Assembly (NCBI RefSeq): GCF_001519075.1
Contig: NZ_KQ954244.1
Location: 186,001 to 250,000, forward strand
Length of the DNA stretch: 64,000 nucleotides
Direction of reading: 5' to 3'
Source: Novosphingobium fuchskuhlense
GTDB taxonomy: Bacteria > Pseudomonadota > Alphaproteobacteria > Sphingomonadales > Sphingomonadaceae
Shown piece after piece: positions 1 to 9,957 of this stretch. The position numbers and the translations under genes were made by a program. Below the pieces are notes generated by a model. That model saw only the letters and a list, made by a program, of their open reading frames with translations. It ran no database searches and was not told the origin of the DNA. Position 1 is the first letter of the stretch; the number at the start of each line of letters is the position of its first letter.

Positions 1-8
1 TTGCCCAT
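1..8 (-). CDS. gltD: Possible first codons of gltD (window edge)
   Basis: On the minus strand an ATG at 8-6 is followed by GGC and AA, and a purine-rich AGG lies upstream. It begins 17 bases after the gltB stop, in the same direction. The small glutamate synthase subunit gltD commonly follows gltB and in related bacteria often begins Met-Gly-Lys. Only two and a half codons are visible, so this rests on context and not on homology. Confidence 0.35.
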
Positions 9-25
9 GTTCTTGATACCTTGAC

Positions 26-3000
26 TTATTCTGCGGCGACGCTGGCGGCTGCGGCGCGCTCGGCTTCGAGCTGGCGCAGGGCGCGGGCGTAATCGCGCGG
101 CATGACCTTGACGAAGTGCGGCAGCGCCTCGGCCCAGTTGTCAAGCAGCGCGCGGGCGTGCTTGCTGCCGGTGTGGAGGTGGTGGCGCTCGACGAGAATG
201 CGCAGGCGATCCGCGTCGTGGCGCAGCATGTCGCCCATGCCGAAGTCGGTGACGTCCACCCCGCGCTGCTGCGGGCGGCCGGTGCCATCTTCCTCGTCAC
301 GCTCGGCCGAGACGGGGAGCACGTCCACCATCGCGGCATTGCACAGCGCGGGGAAACGGCCCTCCGGATCGTAAACGTAAGCCACGCCGCCCGACATGCC
401 GGCCGCAAAGTTGCGCCCCGTCTTGCCGAGCACGACGACGACGCCGCCGGTCATGTATTCGCAGCCATGATCGCCGGTGCCTTCAACCACCGCGACGGCA
501 CCCGAATTGCGAACCGCAAAGCGTTCGCCGGCGACGCCGTTGAAGTAGGCCTCACCCGCGATGGCGCCGTAGAGCACGGTGTTGCCGACGATGATGTTCT
601 CGTTCGCGGCGCGATCGACGTGCGAGGGCGGGCGGACGATGACACGGCCGCCGGAGAGGCCCTTGCCAACGTAGTCGTTGGCATCGCCCGTGAGATCGAG
701 CGTGACGCCGTGGGCGAGGAACGCCCCGAACGACTGGCCTGCAACGCCCGAGAGCGTGACATGGATCGTGCCGGCGGGGAGACCGCGGTGGCCATGGCGC
801 TTGGCGACTTCCCCCGAAAGCATCGCGCCGACGGTGCGGTTGACGTTGCGCACCTTGCTTTCGATGCGCACCGCTTCGCCGCGTTCGAGCGCAGGCTGCG
901 CTGAGGCGATGAGGGTGTTGTCGAGCGCGGCATCAAGGCCGTGGTCCTGCGTGCCGCTCCAGCCCAGCGTGGTGCCCGGCGCCGGCTCGACGCGGTGGAG
1001 GAGGCGCGACAGATCAATGCCGCGCGCCTTCCAGTGGGTGATCGCGCTGCGGGTATCGAGGCAATCGACGCGGCCGACCATTTCCCCGACGGTGCGGAAG
1101 CCCAGCTCGGCCATGATGGCGCGCAGTTCTTCGGCGACGAAGAAGAAGTAGTTGATCACATGCTCGGGCTGGCCGGTGAAGCGCGCGCGCAGCACCGGAT
1201 CCTGCGTGGCGACGCCGACCGGGCAGGTGTTCAGGTGGCACTTGCGCATCATGATGCAGCCTGCCGCGATCAGCGGGGCGGTGGCAAAGCCGAACTCATC
1301 CGCGCCGAGGAGCGCGGCAACCGCGACATCGCGCCCCGTGCGCAGGCCGCCGTCCGCCTGCACCGCGATGCGGCTGCGCAGGTTGTTGAGGAGCAGCGTC
1401 TGCTGGGTTTCGGCGAGGCCGATTTCCCAGGGCGACCCCGCGTGGGTGAGCGAGGTGAGCGGCGAAGCGCCGGTGCCGCCTTCGTAGCCCGAGATCGTGA
1501 CATGGTCCGCGCGCGCCTTGGAAACGCCCGCAGCCACGGTGCCGACGCCGACTTCGGAGACGAGCTTGACCGAAATGCGCGCCTTGCCGTTCACGTTCTT
1601 GAGATCGTGGATCAGCTGGGCGAGATCCTCGATCGAATAGATATCGTGGTGCGGCGGCGGCGAGATGAGGCCGACGCCGGGCGTTGAGTGGCGGGTCTTG
1701 CCGATCACCTTGTCGACCTTGTCACCCGGCAGCTGGCCGCCTTCGCCGGGCTTCGCGCCCTGGGCCATCTTGATCTGGATGTCGTCGGCGTTGACGAGGT
1801 ATTCGGTGGTGACGCCGAAGCGGCCCGAGGCGACCTGCTTGATCGCCGAGCGCATCGAATCGCCATTAGGCAGCGGCACGAACCGGTCCGGCTCCTCGCC
1901 GCCCTCGCCGGTGTTCGACTTGCCGCCGATGCGGTTCATCGCGACAGCGAGCGTGGTGTGCGCCTCGCGGCTGATCGAGCCGAACGACATGGCGCCGGTG
2001 GCGAAGCGCTTGACGATGTCGCTGGCGGATTCAACCTCCTCCAGCGGCACGGGATCATTCGCCGGCCTGAATTCGAGCAGGCCGCGGATCGTGAGCATGC
2101 GCGCCGACTGGTCGTTGATGGTCTGCGCGAACTCTCGGTACTTGTCGGGAATATTGCCGCGCACGGCGTGCTGGAGGGCGGCGACGTTCTCCGCTGTCCA
2201 GGCGTGTTCCTCGCCGCGCAGGCGCAGCTGATACATGCCGCCGACGTCGAGCATCTTGCGGTAGACCGGGCTGTCGCCATAGGCGGCGGCGTGACGGCGC
2301 ACCGTTTCTTCGGCGATTTCGGTGAGGCCGACGCCTTCGATCATGGTGGCGGTGCCGGTGAAGTACTTGTCGATGAAGGCCGACGAGAGGCCGACCGCAT
2401 CGAAGATCTGCGCACCGCAATAGGACTGGTAGGTCGAGATGCCCATCTTGGACATGACCTTGAGGATGCCCTTGCCCACCGCCTTGATGTAGTTCTTCTC
2501 CACATCATAGGCCGACAGCGGCAGTTCGCGCGCGACGCGGATCGATTCCAGCGTCTCGAAAGCGAGGTAGGGATTGATGGCCTCGGCACCGTAGCCTGCG
2601 AGGACGCAGAAGTGATGCACTTCGCGCGCTTCGCCGGTTTCCACGACAAGGCCGGTCTGCATGCGCAGACCCTGGCGGACGAGGTGGTGGTGGACGGCAG
2701 CAGTGGCGAGCAGCGCGGGCATGGCGATCCGCCCCGCATCCTGCGCGCGGTCGGACAGGATGAGGATGTTCTTGTCTGCCAGCACCGCTTCGGTGGCGGC
2801 CCAGCACATTTCCTTGATCGCCATTTCGAGACCGGCGGCGCCGCTGGCGGCATCCCACGTTGTATCGATCGTGGCGGTGCGGAAAGCACCGTCGAGCACG
2901 GCTTCGACCGAGCGGATCTTGGCGATATCGGCGTTGGTGAGGATCGGCTGATCGACTTCGAGGCGCTTGTGCGTGCCGGCATCATGGCCGAGCAGGTTGG

Positions 3001-4666
3001 GGCGCGGGCCGATCATCGAGACGAGGCTCATGACCAGCTCCTCGCGGATCGGATCGATCGGCGGGTTGGTGACCTGCGCGAAGTTCTGCTTGAAATAGTC
3101 GTACAGCAGGCGCGAGCGATCGGAGAGGACCGCGATGGGGGTGTCGGTGCCCATCGAGCCGATCGGATCATCGCCGGTCGTCGCCATCGGTTCGAGGAAC
3201 TTGGCGATATCTTCCTGCGTGTAGCCGAAGGCCTGCTGGCGATCGAGGAGCGAGGAGGTCGGCTCGGGCAGCGCGGCTTCCTCGGGCTCGACTTCGGCCA
3301 GTTCCTTGAGCTTGTACTGCGCGGCGGCCAGCCACTCCTCGTAAGGCTCTTCCCCGGCGAGCTGCGCCTTGATTTCCTCGTCCTCGATGATGCGGCCCTG
3401 TTCGAGATCGATCAGCAGCATGCGGCCCGGCTGGAGCCGCCACTTGCGCACGATGTCTTCCTCGCGGAAGGGCAGGACGCCGCTTTCCGATGCCATGCAG
3501 ACGAGATCGTCGCGCGTGATCGAGAAGCGTGCAGGGCGCAGGCCGTTGCGATCCAGCGTGGCGCCGATCTGGCGGCCATCGGTGAAGGCGACGGCAGCAG
3601 GGCCGTCCCACGGCTCCATCAACGCAGCGTGGTATTCGTAGAAGGCGCGGCGCTTGGCATCCATCAGCGGGTTGCCGGCCCAGGCTTCCGGGATCAGCAT
3701 CATGACCGCGTGTGCGAGGCTGTAGCCACCCGCCAGCAGCAGCTCGAGCGCGTTGTCGAGGCTCGCTGTGTCCGACTGGCCGTGCGGGATCAGCGGCCAC
3801 ATCTTGTCGAGATCCGGGCCGAGCAGCTCGGATTCCATGGTGCGGCGGCGCGCGTTCATCCAGTTGACGTTGCCGCGCACGGTGTTGATTTCACCGTTGT
3901 GGGCGATGAACCGGTAGGGGTGCGCGAGCTTCCAGCTGGGGAAGGTGTTGGTCGAGAAGCGCTGGTGGACGAGGCCGAGCGCCGAAACGCAGGCCGGATC
4001 ACGCAGATCATCGTAGAAGGAGCCGACCTGATCGGCGAGCAGCAGGCCCTTGTAGACCACGGTGCGCGAGGAGAAGCTCGGCATGTAGAGCTCGGTCACG
4101 CCGGGGAGCCCGTGCTTTTCGGCCAGTGCCTCCAGCGGGTTTTGAGTCTGCTTGCGGATCGCCAGCAGCTTGCGCTCGAATGCGTCCTGATCGGGGCAGT
4201 TCTCGCCGCGACGGATCACGCACTGGCGGATCACCGGCATCTGCTCGATCACGGTCTTGCCGAGGCCATCGAGGGTGGTCGGCACATCGCGCCAGCCGAC
4301 AAGGTGCTGGCCTTCCTTGGCGATGAACTTCTCGAAGACCTCGATCACGAAATCGCGCGCGGTCTCGTCCTGCGGCAGGAAGCACATCGCGACGGCATAG
4401 TCGCCGGGCGCCGGCAGATCCTTGCCTTCGGCAGCGGCCCAACGGCGCAGCAGTGCATCGGGGATCTGGATAAGGATGCCCGCGCCATCGCCCAGCAACG
4501 GATCGGCCCCGACCGCACCGCGGTGATCGAGATTGCGCAGGATCTCGAGCGCTTGCTCGATAATTCCGTGGCTTTTGATGCCTTTGATATGCGCAACGAA
4601 GCCGACGCCACATGCGTCATGTTCGTTACGCGGATCGTAAAGGCCCTGAACCTGCGGAAAACCCAT
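26..4666 (-). CDS. gltB: Glutamate synthase (NADPH) large subunit
   Basis: This enzyme transfers the amide nitrogen of glutamine to 2-oxoglutarate, giving two glutamates; with glutamine synthetase it is the main cytoplasmic route of ammonium assimilation. The 1546-residue protein has the full family layout: a class-II glutamine amidotransferase domain at the N-terminus, a central domain, an FMN-binding synthase barrel, and a C-terminal glycine-rich beta-helix. The ATG at 4666 was chosen over an upstream in-frame ATG at 4738 because it leaves an 18-residue propeptide before the catalytic Cys19 in CGVGF, as expected for a self-processed amidotransferase. The 3Fe-4S cysteine cluster is visible in [15 protein letters not shown]. 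It faces the probable gltD start at the window edge, with a 17-base gap, so an operon is likely. No internal damage is seen. Confidence 0.97.
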   Translation of the reverse strand: MGFPQVQGLYDPRNEHDACGVGFVAHIKGIKSHGIIEQALEILRNLDHRGAVGADPLLGDGAGILIQIPDALLRRWAAAEGKDLPAPGDYAVAMCFLPQDETARDFVIEVFEKFIAKEGQHLVGWRDVPTTLDGLGKTVIEQMPVIRQCVIRRGENCPDQDAFERKLLAIRKQTQNPLEALAEKHGLPGVTELYMPSFSSRTVVYKGLLLADQVGSFYDDLRDPACVSALGLVHQRFSTNTFPSWKLAHPYRFIAHNGEINTVRGNVNWMNARRRTMESELLGPDLDKMWPLIPHGQSDTASLDNALELLLAGGYSLAHAVMMLIPEAWAGNPLMDAKRRAFYEYHAALMEPWDGPAAVAFTDGRQIGATLDRNGLRPARFSITRDDLVCMASESGVLPFREEDIVRKWRLQPGRMLLIDLEQGRIIEDEEIKAQLAGEEPYEEWLAAAQYKLKELAEVEPEEAALPEPTSSLLDRQQAFGYTQEDIAKFLEPMATTGDDPIGSMGTDTPIAVLSDRSRLLYDYFKQNFAQVTNPPIDPIREELVMSLVSMIGPRPNLLGHDAGTHKRLEVDQPILTNADIAKIRSVEAVLDGAFRTATIDTTWDAASGAAGLEMAIKEMCWAATEAVLADKNILILSDRAQDAGRIAMPALLATAAVHHHLVRQGLRMQTGLVVETGEAREVHHFCVLAGYGAEAINPYLAFETLESIRVARELPLSAYDVEKNYIKAVGKGILKVMSKMGISTYQSYCGAQIFDAVGLSSAFIDKYFTGTATMIEGVGLTEIAEETVRRHAAAYGDSPVYRKMLDVGGMYQLRLRGEEHAWTAENVAALQHAVRGNIPDKYREFAQTINDQSARMLTIRGLLEFRPANDPVPLEEVESASDIVKRFATGAMSFGSISREAHTTLAVAMNRIGGKSNTGEGGEEPDRFVPLPNGDSMRSAIKQVASGRFGVTTEYLVNADDIQIKMAQGAKPGEGGQLPGDKVDKVIGKTRHSTPGVGLISPPPHHDIYSIEDLAQLIHDLKNVNGKARISVKLVSEVGVGTVAAGVSKARADHVTISGYEGGTGASPLTSLTHAGSPWEIGLAETQQTLLLNNLRSRIAVQADGGLRTGRDVAVAALLGADEFGFATAPLIAAGCIMMRKCHLNTCPVGVATQDPVLRARFTGQPEHVINYFFFVAEELRAIMAELGFRTVGEMVGRVDCLDTRSAITHWKARGIDLSRLLHRVEPAPGTTLGWSGTQDHGLDAALDNTLIASAQPALERGEAVRIESKVRNVNRTVGAMLSGEVAKRHGHRGLPAGTIHVTLSGVAGQSFGAFLAHGVTLDLTGDANDYVGKGLSGGRVIVRPPSHVDRAANENIIVGNTVLYGAIAGEAYFNGVAGERFAVRNSGAVAVVEGTGDHGCEYMTGGVVVVLGKTGRNFAAGMSGGVAYVYDPEGRFPALCNAAMVDVLPVSAERDEEDGTGRPQQRGVDVTDFGMGDMLRHDADRLRILVERHHLHTGSKHARALLDNWAEALPHFVKVMPRDYARALRQLEAERAAAASVAAE

Positions 4667-4902
4667 CACAATTTTTGCCCTGCACGCGGTCGCGGAAATC
4701 GACCTGGTTGATACAGACGCGCGAATCGCGCTGCCCAAAGGACAACGAAAGTTGCGCGAAAATCCCCCATGACTGCAGGATTGTTATTTTGCAACTACGC
4801 CGCGCGAATTGCCCAAAGGGCCCAGCGGCGATCCGGCCGGAAATACGGATGCATGGCCGCGCCGCACCGCCGGAGAGCGGACAGCACCGCCATGCCGTAG
4901 CG

Positions 4903-6348
4903 TCAACCCCGCGCGGTCATCCGCTGGAGCGTGGCCAGTGCCGAACGCAGCGCCGCATCGTTTTCGAACGGGGCGACGTCAGCCTGGGGCGCGGCCGGAG
5001 TTGCGCCGAGTTCGGCCAGGCGCAGCGGGATCACCGCTTCCCCGGTCGCTGGCGCAGCGGCCGGCACGGGCCGGCTGAACGGCGCCGAGCCATCGGCTTG
5101 CGCCATGTCTTCGCCCACCGCCACTGCACCAAGGCGTCGCAGGATCGCCTCGCGCGCCGAGCCAGCCGTCGGCACGCTGGCAGCGGTTGCATCCGCATCG
5201 CGCAGACCGGCATTCTGCGGCCGCGAGAACAGTCCCGGCATGCTTTCAGATTCGGCAGGCGCGTTGTCCGCACCTCCGGCTGCAACCGGGTTCGCTTCAA
5301 CCAAGGCAGCTTCGGCTTCAGCCAGGGCAGCCTCGGCGGCAGCCTTGCGCGCGGCGATCGCCAGAGCGAGGCGCTCGATGAGCTGGACAAGACCAAGGTT
5401 CTCGAGCGGGGCGCCCGCGACGGGCGACCGCGTGCCATGCCCTGCATCCGGCAAGGTGGCCGTGAAGCCAGCCGGAAGCTGCGGCGTTGCGGCGATCAGC
5501 ACCGGCGCTTCGGGCACGAGCGGCGCGGATGCGGCGGCCACACCGGCGGCAGGCTCCGCTTCGGCAGAGGCCGCTTCGTCAGGCTCTTCCTCGAAGGGGG
5601 CCAGCGCCATTTCAGGTTCGGGTATTGCGGAGGCAGGGACCTCATCGGCTTCGGCCAGATCGAGCGCGGCCAGATCAAGCGGCTCTGCCGCTTCACTGCC
5701 GCCGGGGGTGAACTCCGCGATCCACGGCGCAACAGGCGCGGGTTCGCCGGCACCTGGCGCAGGCTTGCGGCGCAGCAGGGGAGCGTCGGACGGCGCGGGT
5801 TCCTCGCCAAGCGGTTCCCCGAGCGCTTCGGTCAGCACCAGCGGGCGGCGCGGCGGCGCATCGGGATGGGCATCGCGCGCGCGGACCTTGTAGACATCAT
5901 CGGCTTCCGGTGCGGGCGCGGGTGCGGGCGTGGCGGTTTCGGCCGGACGCACCGGCTGCGCACCGGCGGGGCGCAGACGCAGCCCGAGAGCGAGCCCGAC
6001 CGCCCCGCCGAAGCCGGCCATCGCGAAGGCCACGAGCAAATGCGCGGTAAAGCCGAGCGGCGGCGCAGCAGCGGGGACGAGTGCGGGCAGACCGGTCTTG
6101 ACGACCAGCGCGCCGAGCGCCGCGCCCGGGATCGCGAGGCTGGCAAGACCAAACAGCGCAGCGAACCAGAGCGCCGCGAAAACCGGAAACAGGGGATGTG
6201 CCGCGACCGGCGCCGGCGCGGCCTTGCGCGCCCTCCCGGCACGATCGCGCGCGGCCTTGGCCGGCCCGGAAGCCGCTGCGGAAGCCGCTTCGGCAACTGG
6301 CTTCTCCCAGTTCGTCGTGGCCTGAACCTTCTGGCGAAACGTACTCAT
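4903..6348 (-). CDS. Ala/Pro-rich membrane protein of unknown function
   Basis: I do not recognise this 481-residue protein. A basic N-terminus (about residues 1-50) leads to two or three hydrophobic stretches between residues 52 and 122, consistent with inner-membrane segments. From about residue 125 to the end the sequence is rich in Ala, Pro and Glu, low in complexity and probably extended and cytoplasmic, except for a predicted helical Ala/Glu block near residues 325-360. Codon usage matches the neighbours. A long frame on the opposite strand (4612-6384) overlaps it, but the membrane segments and a sensible start make the minus-strand frame the better call. It lies between gltB and an exopolysaccharide glycosyltransferase, and the 236-base gap before gltB argues for separate transcription. 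Confidence 0.7.
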   Translation of the reverse strand: MSTFRQKVQATTNWEKPVAEAASAAASGPAKAARDRAGRARKAAPAPVAAHPLFPVFAALWFAALFGLASLAIPGAALGALVVKTGLPALVPAAAPPLGFTAHLLVAFAMAGFGGAVGLALGLRLRPAGAQPVRPAETATPAPAPAPEADDVYKVRARDAHPDAPPRRPLVLTEALGEPLGEEPAPSDAPLLRRKPAPGAGEPAPVAPWIAEFTPGGSEAAEPLDLAALDLAEADEVPASAIPEPEMALAPFEEEPDEAASAEAEPAAGVAAASAPLVPEAPVLIAATPQLPAGFTATLPDAGHGTRSPVAGAPLENLGLVQLIERLALAIAARKAAAEAALAEAEAALVEANPVAAGGADNAPAESESMPGLFSRPQNAGLRDADATAASVPTAGSAREAILRRLGAVAVGEDMAQADGSAPFSRPVPAAAPATGEAVIPLRLAELGATPAAPQADVAPFENDAALRSALATLQRMTARG

Positions 6349-6408
6349 GGCGCGTGTCGGACCCCGGTCTGGGTGGAATTATGATCCCGTGGGCACTTGG
6401 CCCGAAGA

Positions 6409-7641
6409 TCAGGCCGCAGCGCCGGAGATTGCTTGCTTTCGGGTTAACAGGGTTTGGTAAACGGAATCATAACGGGCCGCGTTGCGCGACCAGTCGTGCG
6501 CGCGTTCGACGAAGGCGCGGGCGACCGTACGGCGGGCATCCCACAGACTGCGATCGCCGAGCAGGCTAGCCATGGCAGCGGCAAGGCCGACCGGGTCATC
6601 AGGCGGGAAGAGCGTGCCGGTCATGCCATCCTCGATCAGTTCGCGGTGGCCGCCGACCGCGCTTGCCGCGACGAGCTTGCCCTGGGCCATTGCCTCGAGC
6701 GGCTTGAGCGGCGTGACGAGATCGGTGAGCCGCATCGCCTTGCGCGGGTAGCAGACCACGTCGACGAGGGCGTAGTAGCGGTCGACCTCGTGGTGCGGCA
6801 CGCGGCCGATGAAGTGGATCGCATGCGCCGCCGGGGAGGCTGCGGCCTGCGCGCGCAGGGCCGCTTCGGCCGGGCCGCCGCCGACGAGCAGCAGGCGGGC
6901 ATCGCTCTGGCGCGCGAGGATCAGCGGCATCGCGGCAATCAGGTCGTCGAGCCCCTCGTAAGGGTAGAAGCTGCCGAGGAAGCCGATCACCGGCCCTTCG
7001 CCAAGCCCGAGGCTGCGGGCGAAATCGGCATCGCGCTCCAGCGGCTGGCCGAACAGTGCGAGATCGACCCCGTTCGGCATGATCGTGATCTTTTCGGCGG
7101 GGAAGCCGCGCGCGACCAGATCACTGCGCAGGCCCTCGCAGATGGTGACGACAGCATCCGCGCCGCGCACCACCTCGTTTTCGAGCGCCCGGGTCAGGCG
7201 GTAGCGCAGCGAGCCTTCGCGGCCTGTGCCATTGCCGACCGCGGCATCCTCCCAGAACGCGCGGATCTCGTAGACCACCGGCAGGCCGAGGCGGCGGCCC
7301 GCACGCACCGCGGCAAGGCCGCCAAGCGCCGGCGAATGCGCATGCAGCACCTCTGGCCGCCACTCACGCGCCACCGCCTCGATCTGGCGGGCCAGCGCGC
7401 CGATTTCCTGCCATTCCGACACGCCGGGCGGACCCGACGGCGCACCGGGGGTGCGGTGGAAGGCAAGGTCATCGTGCAGCTCGGGCTCCGCACCGGTGGC
7501 GGGCGCGGTGTGGCGCTGTCCGGTGAGGCCGCGCACCTCGTGGCCAAGCCCCTCCTGCGCCTTGAGAATGGCGCGCGTGCGAAAGGTGTAACCGCTCTGC
7601 AGCGGTAGCGAATGGTCGAGAATATGCAGCACCCGGGTCAT
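6409..7641 (-). CDS. GT4 glycosyltransferase, exosortase-A-associated type
   Basis: A 410-residue cytoplasmic GT-B-fold glycosyltransferase, likely adding a sugar to a lipid-linked or exopolysaccharide precursor. The N-terminus (VLHILDHSLPLQSGYTFRT) closely matches the group of GT4 enzymes found with exosortase A/PEP-CTERM systems. The C-terminal half carries the usual nucleotide-sugar loop (GFLGSFYPYEGLDDLI) and the family-4 region EAMAQGKLVAASAVGGHRELI. It is divergent from a small frame and an O-antigen-ligase-like gene starting 110 bases away, which belongs to the same exosortase-associated group. No exosortase gene is inside the window, so the association is from family knowledge only. 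Substrate is unknown. Confidence 0.88.
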   Translation of the reverse strand: MTRVLHILDHSLPLQSGYTFRTRAILKAQEGLGHEVRGLTGQRHTAPATGAEPELHDDLAFHRTPGAPSGPPGVSEWQEIGALARQIEAVAREWRPEVLHAHSPALGGLAAVRAGRRLGLPVVYEIRAFWEDAAVGNGTGREGSLRYRLTRALENEVVRGADAVVTICEGLRSDLVARGFPAEKITIMPNGVDLALFGQPLERDADFARSLGLGEGPVIGFLGSFYPYEGLDDLIAAMPLILARQSDARLLLVGGGPAEAALRAQAAASPAAHAIHFIGRVPHHEVDRYYALVDVVCYPRKAMRLTDLVTPLKPLEAMAQGKLVAASAVGGHRELIEDGMTGTLFPPDDPVGLAAAMASLLGDRSLWDARRTVARAFVERAHDWSRNAARYDSVYQTLLTRKQAISGAAA

Positions 7642-7751
7642 CCCGCCCTCATGGCACGGGAGGACTTAACGCGGCGTCAACCGAGTTTGCCTAAACAGCA
7701 GGACAGGACGGTTCGATCGGGGCCGCAGTTTCACAGTCTGGGCATGCCCGC

Positions 7752-7928
7752 ATGATCGATATCTTTACCGTGGTGATGCCGCATGCGCTGATGGCGATTG
7801 CCGTCTGGCGCCTGCTGGGCCGCGACGATCTCGACAATGACCCGATCCTGCCCAGCTTCAAGGCCTTGATGGGCCGGCGCAAGGGCGGGCCGGCAGCCCC
7901 GCAGGGAGAGGACAGGCCCGGTGCTTAA
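7752..7928 (+). CDS. Small 58-residue protein overlapping the ligase gene
   Basis: An ATG at 7752 opens a 58-codon frame ending in TAA at 7926-7928, eight bases inside the following gene, whose GTG start is at 7921. The peptide starts with a hydrophobic stretch (FTVVMPHALMAIAVWRLL, residues 5-22) and continues with an acidic DDLDNDP segment and a basic, Pro-rich tail. That shape suggests a single-pass or peripheral membrane microprotein translationally coupled to the ligase. I know of no named family. Coding bias is consistent with the region, but the frame is short and no homologue can be checked here. Confidence 0.55.
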   Translation: MIDIFTVVMPHALMAIAVWRLLGRDDLDNDPILPSFKALMGRRKGGPAAPQGEDRPGA

Positions 7929-9291
7929 CCTCTTCCTCACCGCCTTCGTGGCGGCGTTTTTCGCCGCCGGCGTGCGGCGACCATTCCTGTTCGTGCTGGC
8001 TTATGCCTATATCGATATCGTCGCGCCTCAGAAGGTCAGCTGGGGTTTCCTGCAATCGATCCCCATCAGCCTCATCGCCTTCATCGGCGCAGTGACCGCC
8101 TGGGCCGCGACCGACGACAAGAACGGCATCCGCTTCTCGCCGCGCCAGTTCATCCTGCTGCTGCTGCTGATCTACTGCGGGCTCAGCACGCGCACCGCCG
8201 ACTTTCCCGAAGACGCCTTCGTGAAATGGAGCTGGGTGTGGAAAGCGCTCGTCTTCGCGATGTTCCTGCCGCTGACCTTGCGCACCCGCCTCAGGATCGA
8301 GGCGCTGACGCTGATCATGGTGCTCTCCGTGGGCGTGATCGTGATCGGCGGCGGGATCAAGACACTGGCCGGCGGCGGCGGCTATGGCGAACTCAAGCTG
8401 CTGGTGAACGACAACACCGGGCTCTACGAAGGCTCGATCATCTCGACCTGCGCGGTCTGCGTGATGCCGCTGGCGCTGTGGCTGGCCCGGCACGGCACGA
8501 TCTTCAAACCGAGCTGGCTGGTGCGGCTCTTCGCCATCGGCATCTGCTTTTCCTGCCTGCTCATGCCGGTGGGGACGCAGGCGCGCACCGGCCTCATCTG
8601 CGTGGCGGTCCTGGGCCTGATGAGCCTGCGGTCGGTCAAGCGGCGGATGCTCTACATCGGCACGATCGGCGCGCTGGCGGTGATCGCGATCCCGCTGCTG
8701 CCGCAGAGCTTCACCGAGCGGATGAACACGATCCGCAACCACCAGTCCGATCAGTCCGCCTCGACGCGCGTGGCGGTGTGGATGTGGACGATCGACTATG
8801 CCAAGACCCATCCTTTCGGTGGCGGCTTCGATGCCTATCGCCAGAACGTCCTGTCCTACGATACCGTGCAGGCCGAAAACGCGGGCGACAACAACACCGC
8901 CATCGAGACCCAGCGCATCGAAGAGCACGCCCGCGCCTACCATTCGAGCTACTTCGAGATGCTGGGCGAGCAGGGCTATCCGGGGCTTGCGCTGTGGCTG
9001 CTGCTGCACATCCTCGGGGTGATCCACATGGAGCTCATCCGCCGCCGCTATGCCAAGGAAACCTCGCCTGAACTGGCATGGGTGACCCCGCTGGCGGACG
9101 CGCTGCAACAGGCGCAGATCGTCTACCTGTTCGGCGGCGCCTTTGTCGGCATTGCCTTCCAGCCGTTCTGCTACATGCTGGTCGGGCTGCAATGCGGGCT
9201 CTCGTCCTATATCGGACGCGTGAAGCGCGCGGCACCCAAGCCCTTCCGCGCGCCCCGGACTGGCGCATCGCCGCTGCCCGCCACGGCCTGA
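7921..9291 (+). CDS. O-antigen ligase/O-glycosylation ligase-like membrane protein (exosortase-A type)
   Basis: A 456-residue polytopic inner-membrane protein with about ten hydrophobic segments and a large periplasmic loop in the C-terminal half, the layout of the Wzy/WaaL/O-glycosylation-ligase superfamily. The opening segment (RRPFLFVLAYAYIDIVAPQ) resembles the DUF5935 N-terminal domain of the putative O-glycosylation ligases that accompany exosortase A. The loop contains HPFGGGFDAYR and an EEHARAYHSSYFEMLGEQG stretch, like the conserved Wzy_C region with its catalytic His/Arg candidates. It starts with GTG inside the preceding 58-residue frame. Likely job: transfer or polymerisation of lipid-linked glycans on the periplasmic face. 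Whether the acceptor is a protein or a polysaccharide cannot be told from sequence. Confidence 0.85.
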   Translation: MLNLFLTAFVAAFFAAGVRRPFLFVLAYAYIDIVAPQKVSWGFLQSIPISLIAFIGAVTAWAATDDKNGIRFSPRQFILLLLLIYCGLSTRTADFPEDAFVKWSWVWKALVFAMFLPLTLRTRLRIEALTLIMVLSVGVIVIGGGIKTLAGGGGYGELKLLVNDNTGLYEGSIISTCAVCVMPLALWLARHGTIFKPSWLVRLFAIGICFSCLLMPVGTQARTGLICVAVLGLMSLRSVKRRMLYIGTIGALAVIAIPLLPQSFTERMNTIRNHQSDQSASTRVAVWMWTIDYAKTHPFGGGFDAYRQNVLSYDTVQAENAGDNNTAIETQRIEEHARAYHSSYFEMLGEQGYPGLALWLLLHILGVIHMELIRRRYAKETSPELAWVTPLADALQQAQIVYLFGGAFVGIAFQPFCYMLVGLQCGLSSYIGRVKRAAPKPFRAPRTGASPLPATA

Positions 9292-9384
9292 TCGCAGTTA
9301 GCCTTTGCGCACCCCGTTGCATGCCGGCGCGTTTGCCGCCTAGAGATGGCACAAACGAGACGGCCGAAACGGGAGATGGCAGCG

Positions 9385-9843
9385 ATGAAGACAATGGCAC
9401 CGGGCGCAATCAAGGAACTGGTCGGCCAGGTGGTGGGCACCTCCGAATGGGTCGAGGTCACGCAGGAGCGGATCAACCAGTTCGCCGAGGCGACCGGCGA
9501 TTTCCAGTTCATTCACATCGACGCGGAAAAGGCGAAGCTAACCCCCTTCGGCGGGACGATCGCGCACGGCTTCCTGACGCTGTCGCTGATACCGTTGCTG
9601 ACGCAGGAAAGCGATTGCCCGCGGCCCGAGGGCGTGAAGATGGGCGTCAACTACGGCGGCAACAAGACCCGCTTCCTCGCCCCAGTCCGCTCCGGCAAGC
9701 GGGTGCGAGGGCTGTTCAAGCTGCTCGAGCTGGACGAGAAGCGGCCCGGCCAGTGGCAACAGACGATGGAAATCACCGTCGAGATCGAAGGCGAGCCGAA
9801 GCCCGCGCTGATCTGCGAGTGGATCACGCAGTTTTTTGTTTGA
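9385..9843 (+). CDS. MaoC family (R)-specific enoyl-CoA hydratase/dehydratase
   Basis: A 152-residue hotdog-fold protein. The hydratase-2 signature is visible as ATGDFQFIHID, with Asp39 and His44 as the expected catalytic pair. It probably hydrates trans-2-enoyl-CoA to (R)-3-hydroxyacyl-CoA in the cytoplasm. Its position next to the PHA depolymerase gene, in convergent orientation, fits a role in hydroxyacyl-CoA or PHA metabolism, though MaoC proteins serve many pathways. I preferred the ATG at 9385 because GGGAG lies nine bases upstream (9371-9375); in-frame ATGs at 9346 and 9376 are alternatives and would only add N-terminal residues outside the domain. Confidence 0.9.
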   Translation: MKTMAPGAIKELVGQVVGTSEWVEVTQERINQFAEATGDFQFIHIDAEKAKLTPFGGTIAHGFLTLSLIPLLTQESDCPRPEGVKMGVNYGGNKTRFLAPVRSGKRVRGLFKLLELDEKRPGQWQQTMEITVEIEGEPKPALICEWITQFFV

Positions 9844-9861
9844 GATGAGAGGGTAGTTCCG

Positions 9862-9948
9862 CCTTCGCTCAGCCTAACCAGTATTCGTCACCTACGGGTA
9901 GAGCGAAGCAACCACGATGTGCTGGGAACCAACGAAGCTGAACGAAGG
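9862..9948. repeat. Imperfect long inverted repeat between convergent genes
   Basis: Arms 9862-9873 (CCTTCGCTCAGC) and 9937-9948 (GCTGAACGAAGG) pair at 11 of 12 positions, and the enclosed segment has internal GCGAAGC-type motifs. The stretch fills the gap between the maoC and phaZ 3-prime ends. It resembles the short interspersed palindromic repeats common between sphingomonad genes, and it could also help end transcription from both sides. No T-run is present. Confidence 0.35.
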
Positions 9949-9957
9949 TGGCCGAAG

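Noticed and set aside
1688..4711. Very long open frame of 1007 codons on the plus strand
   Set aside because: It is the antisense of gltB. High GC keeps the opposite frame open, and the minus strand encodes an unmistakable complete glutamate synthase.
4612..6384. Plus-strand frame of 590 codons over the Ala/Pro-rich membrane protein gene
   Set aside because: Arg/Gly-rich and without hydrophobic or domain structure; the minus-strand frame has membrane segments and a sensible start.
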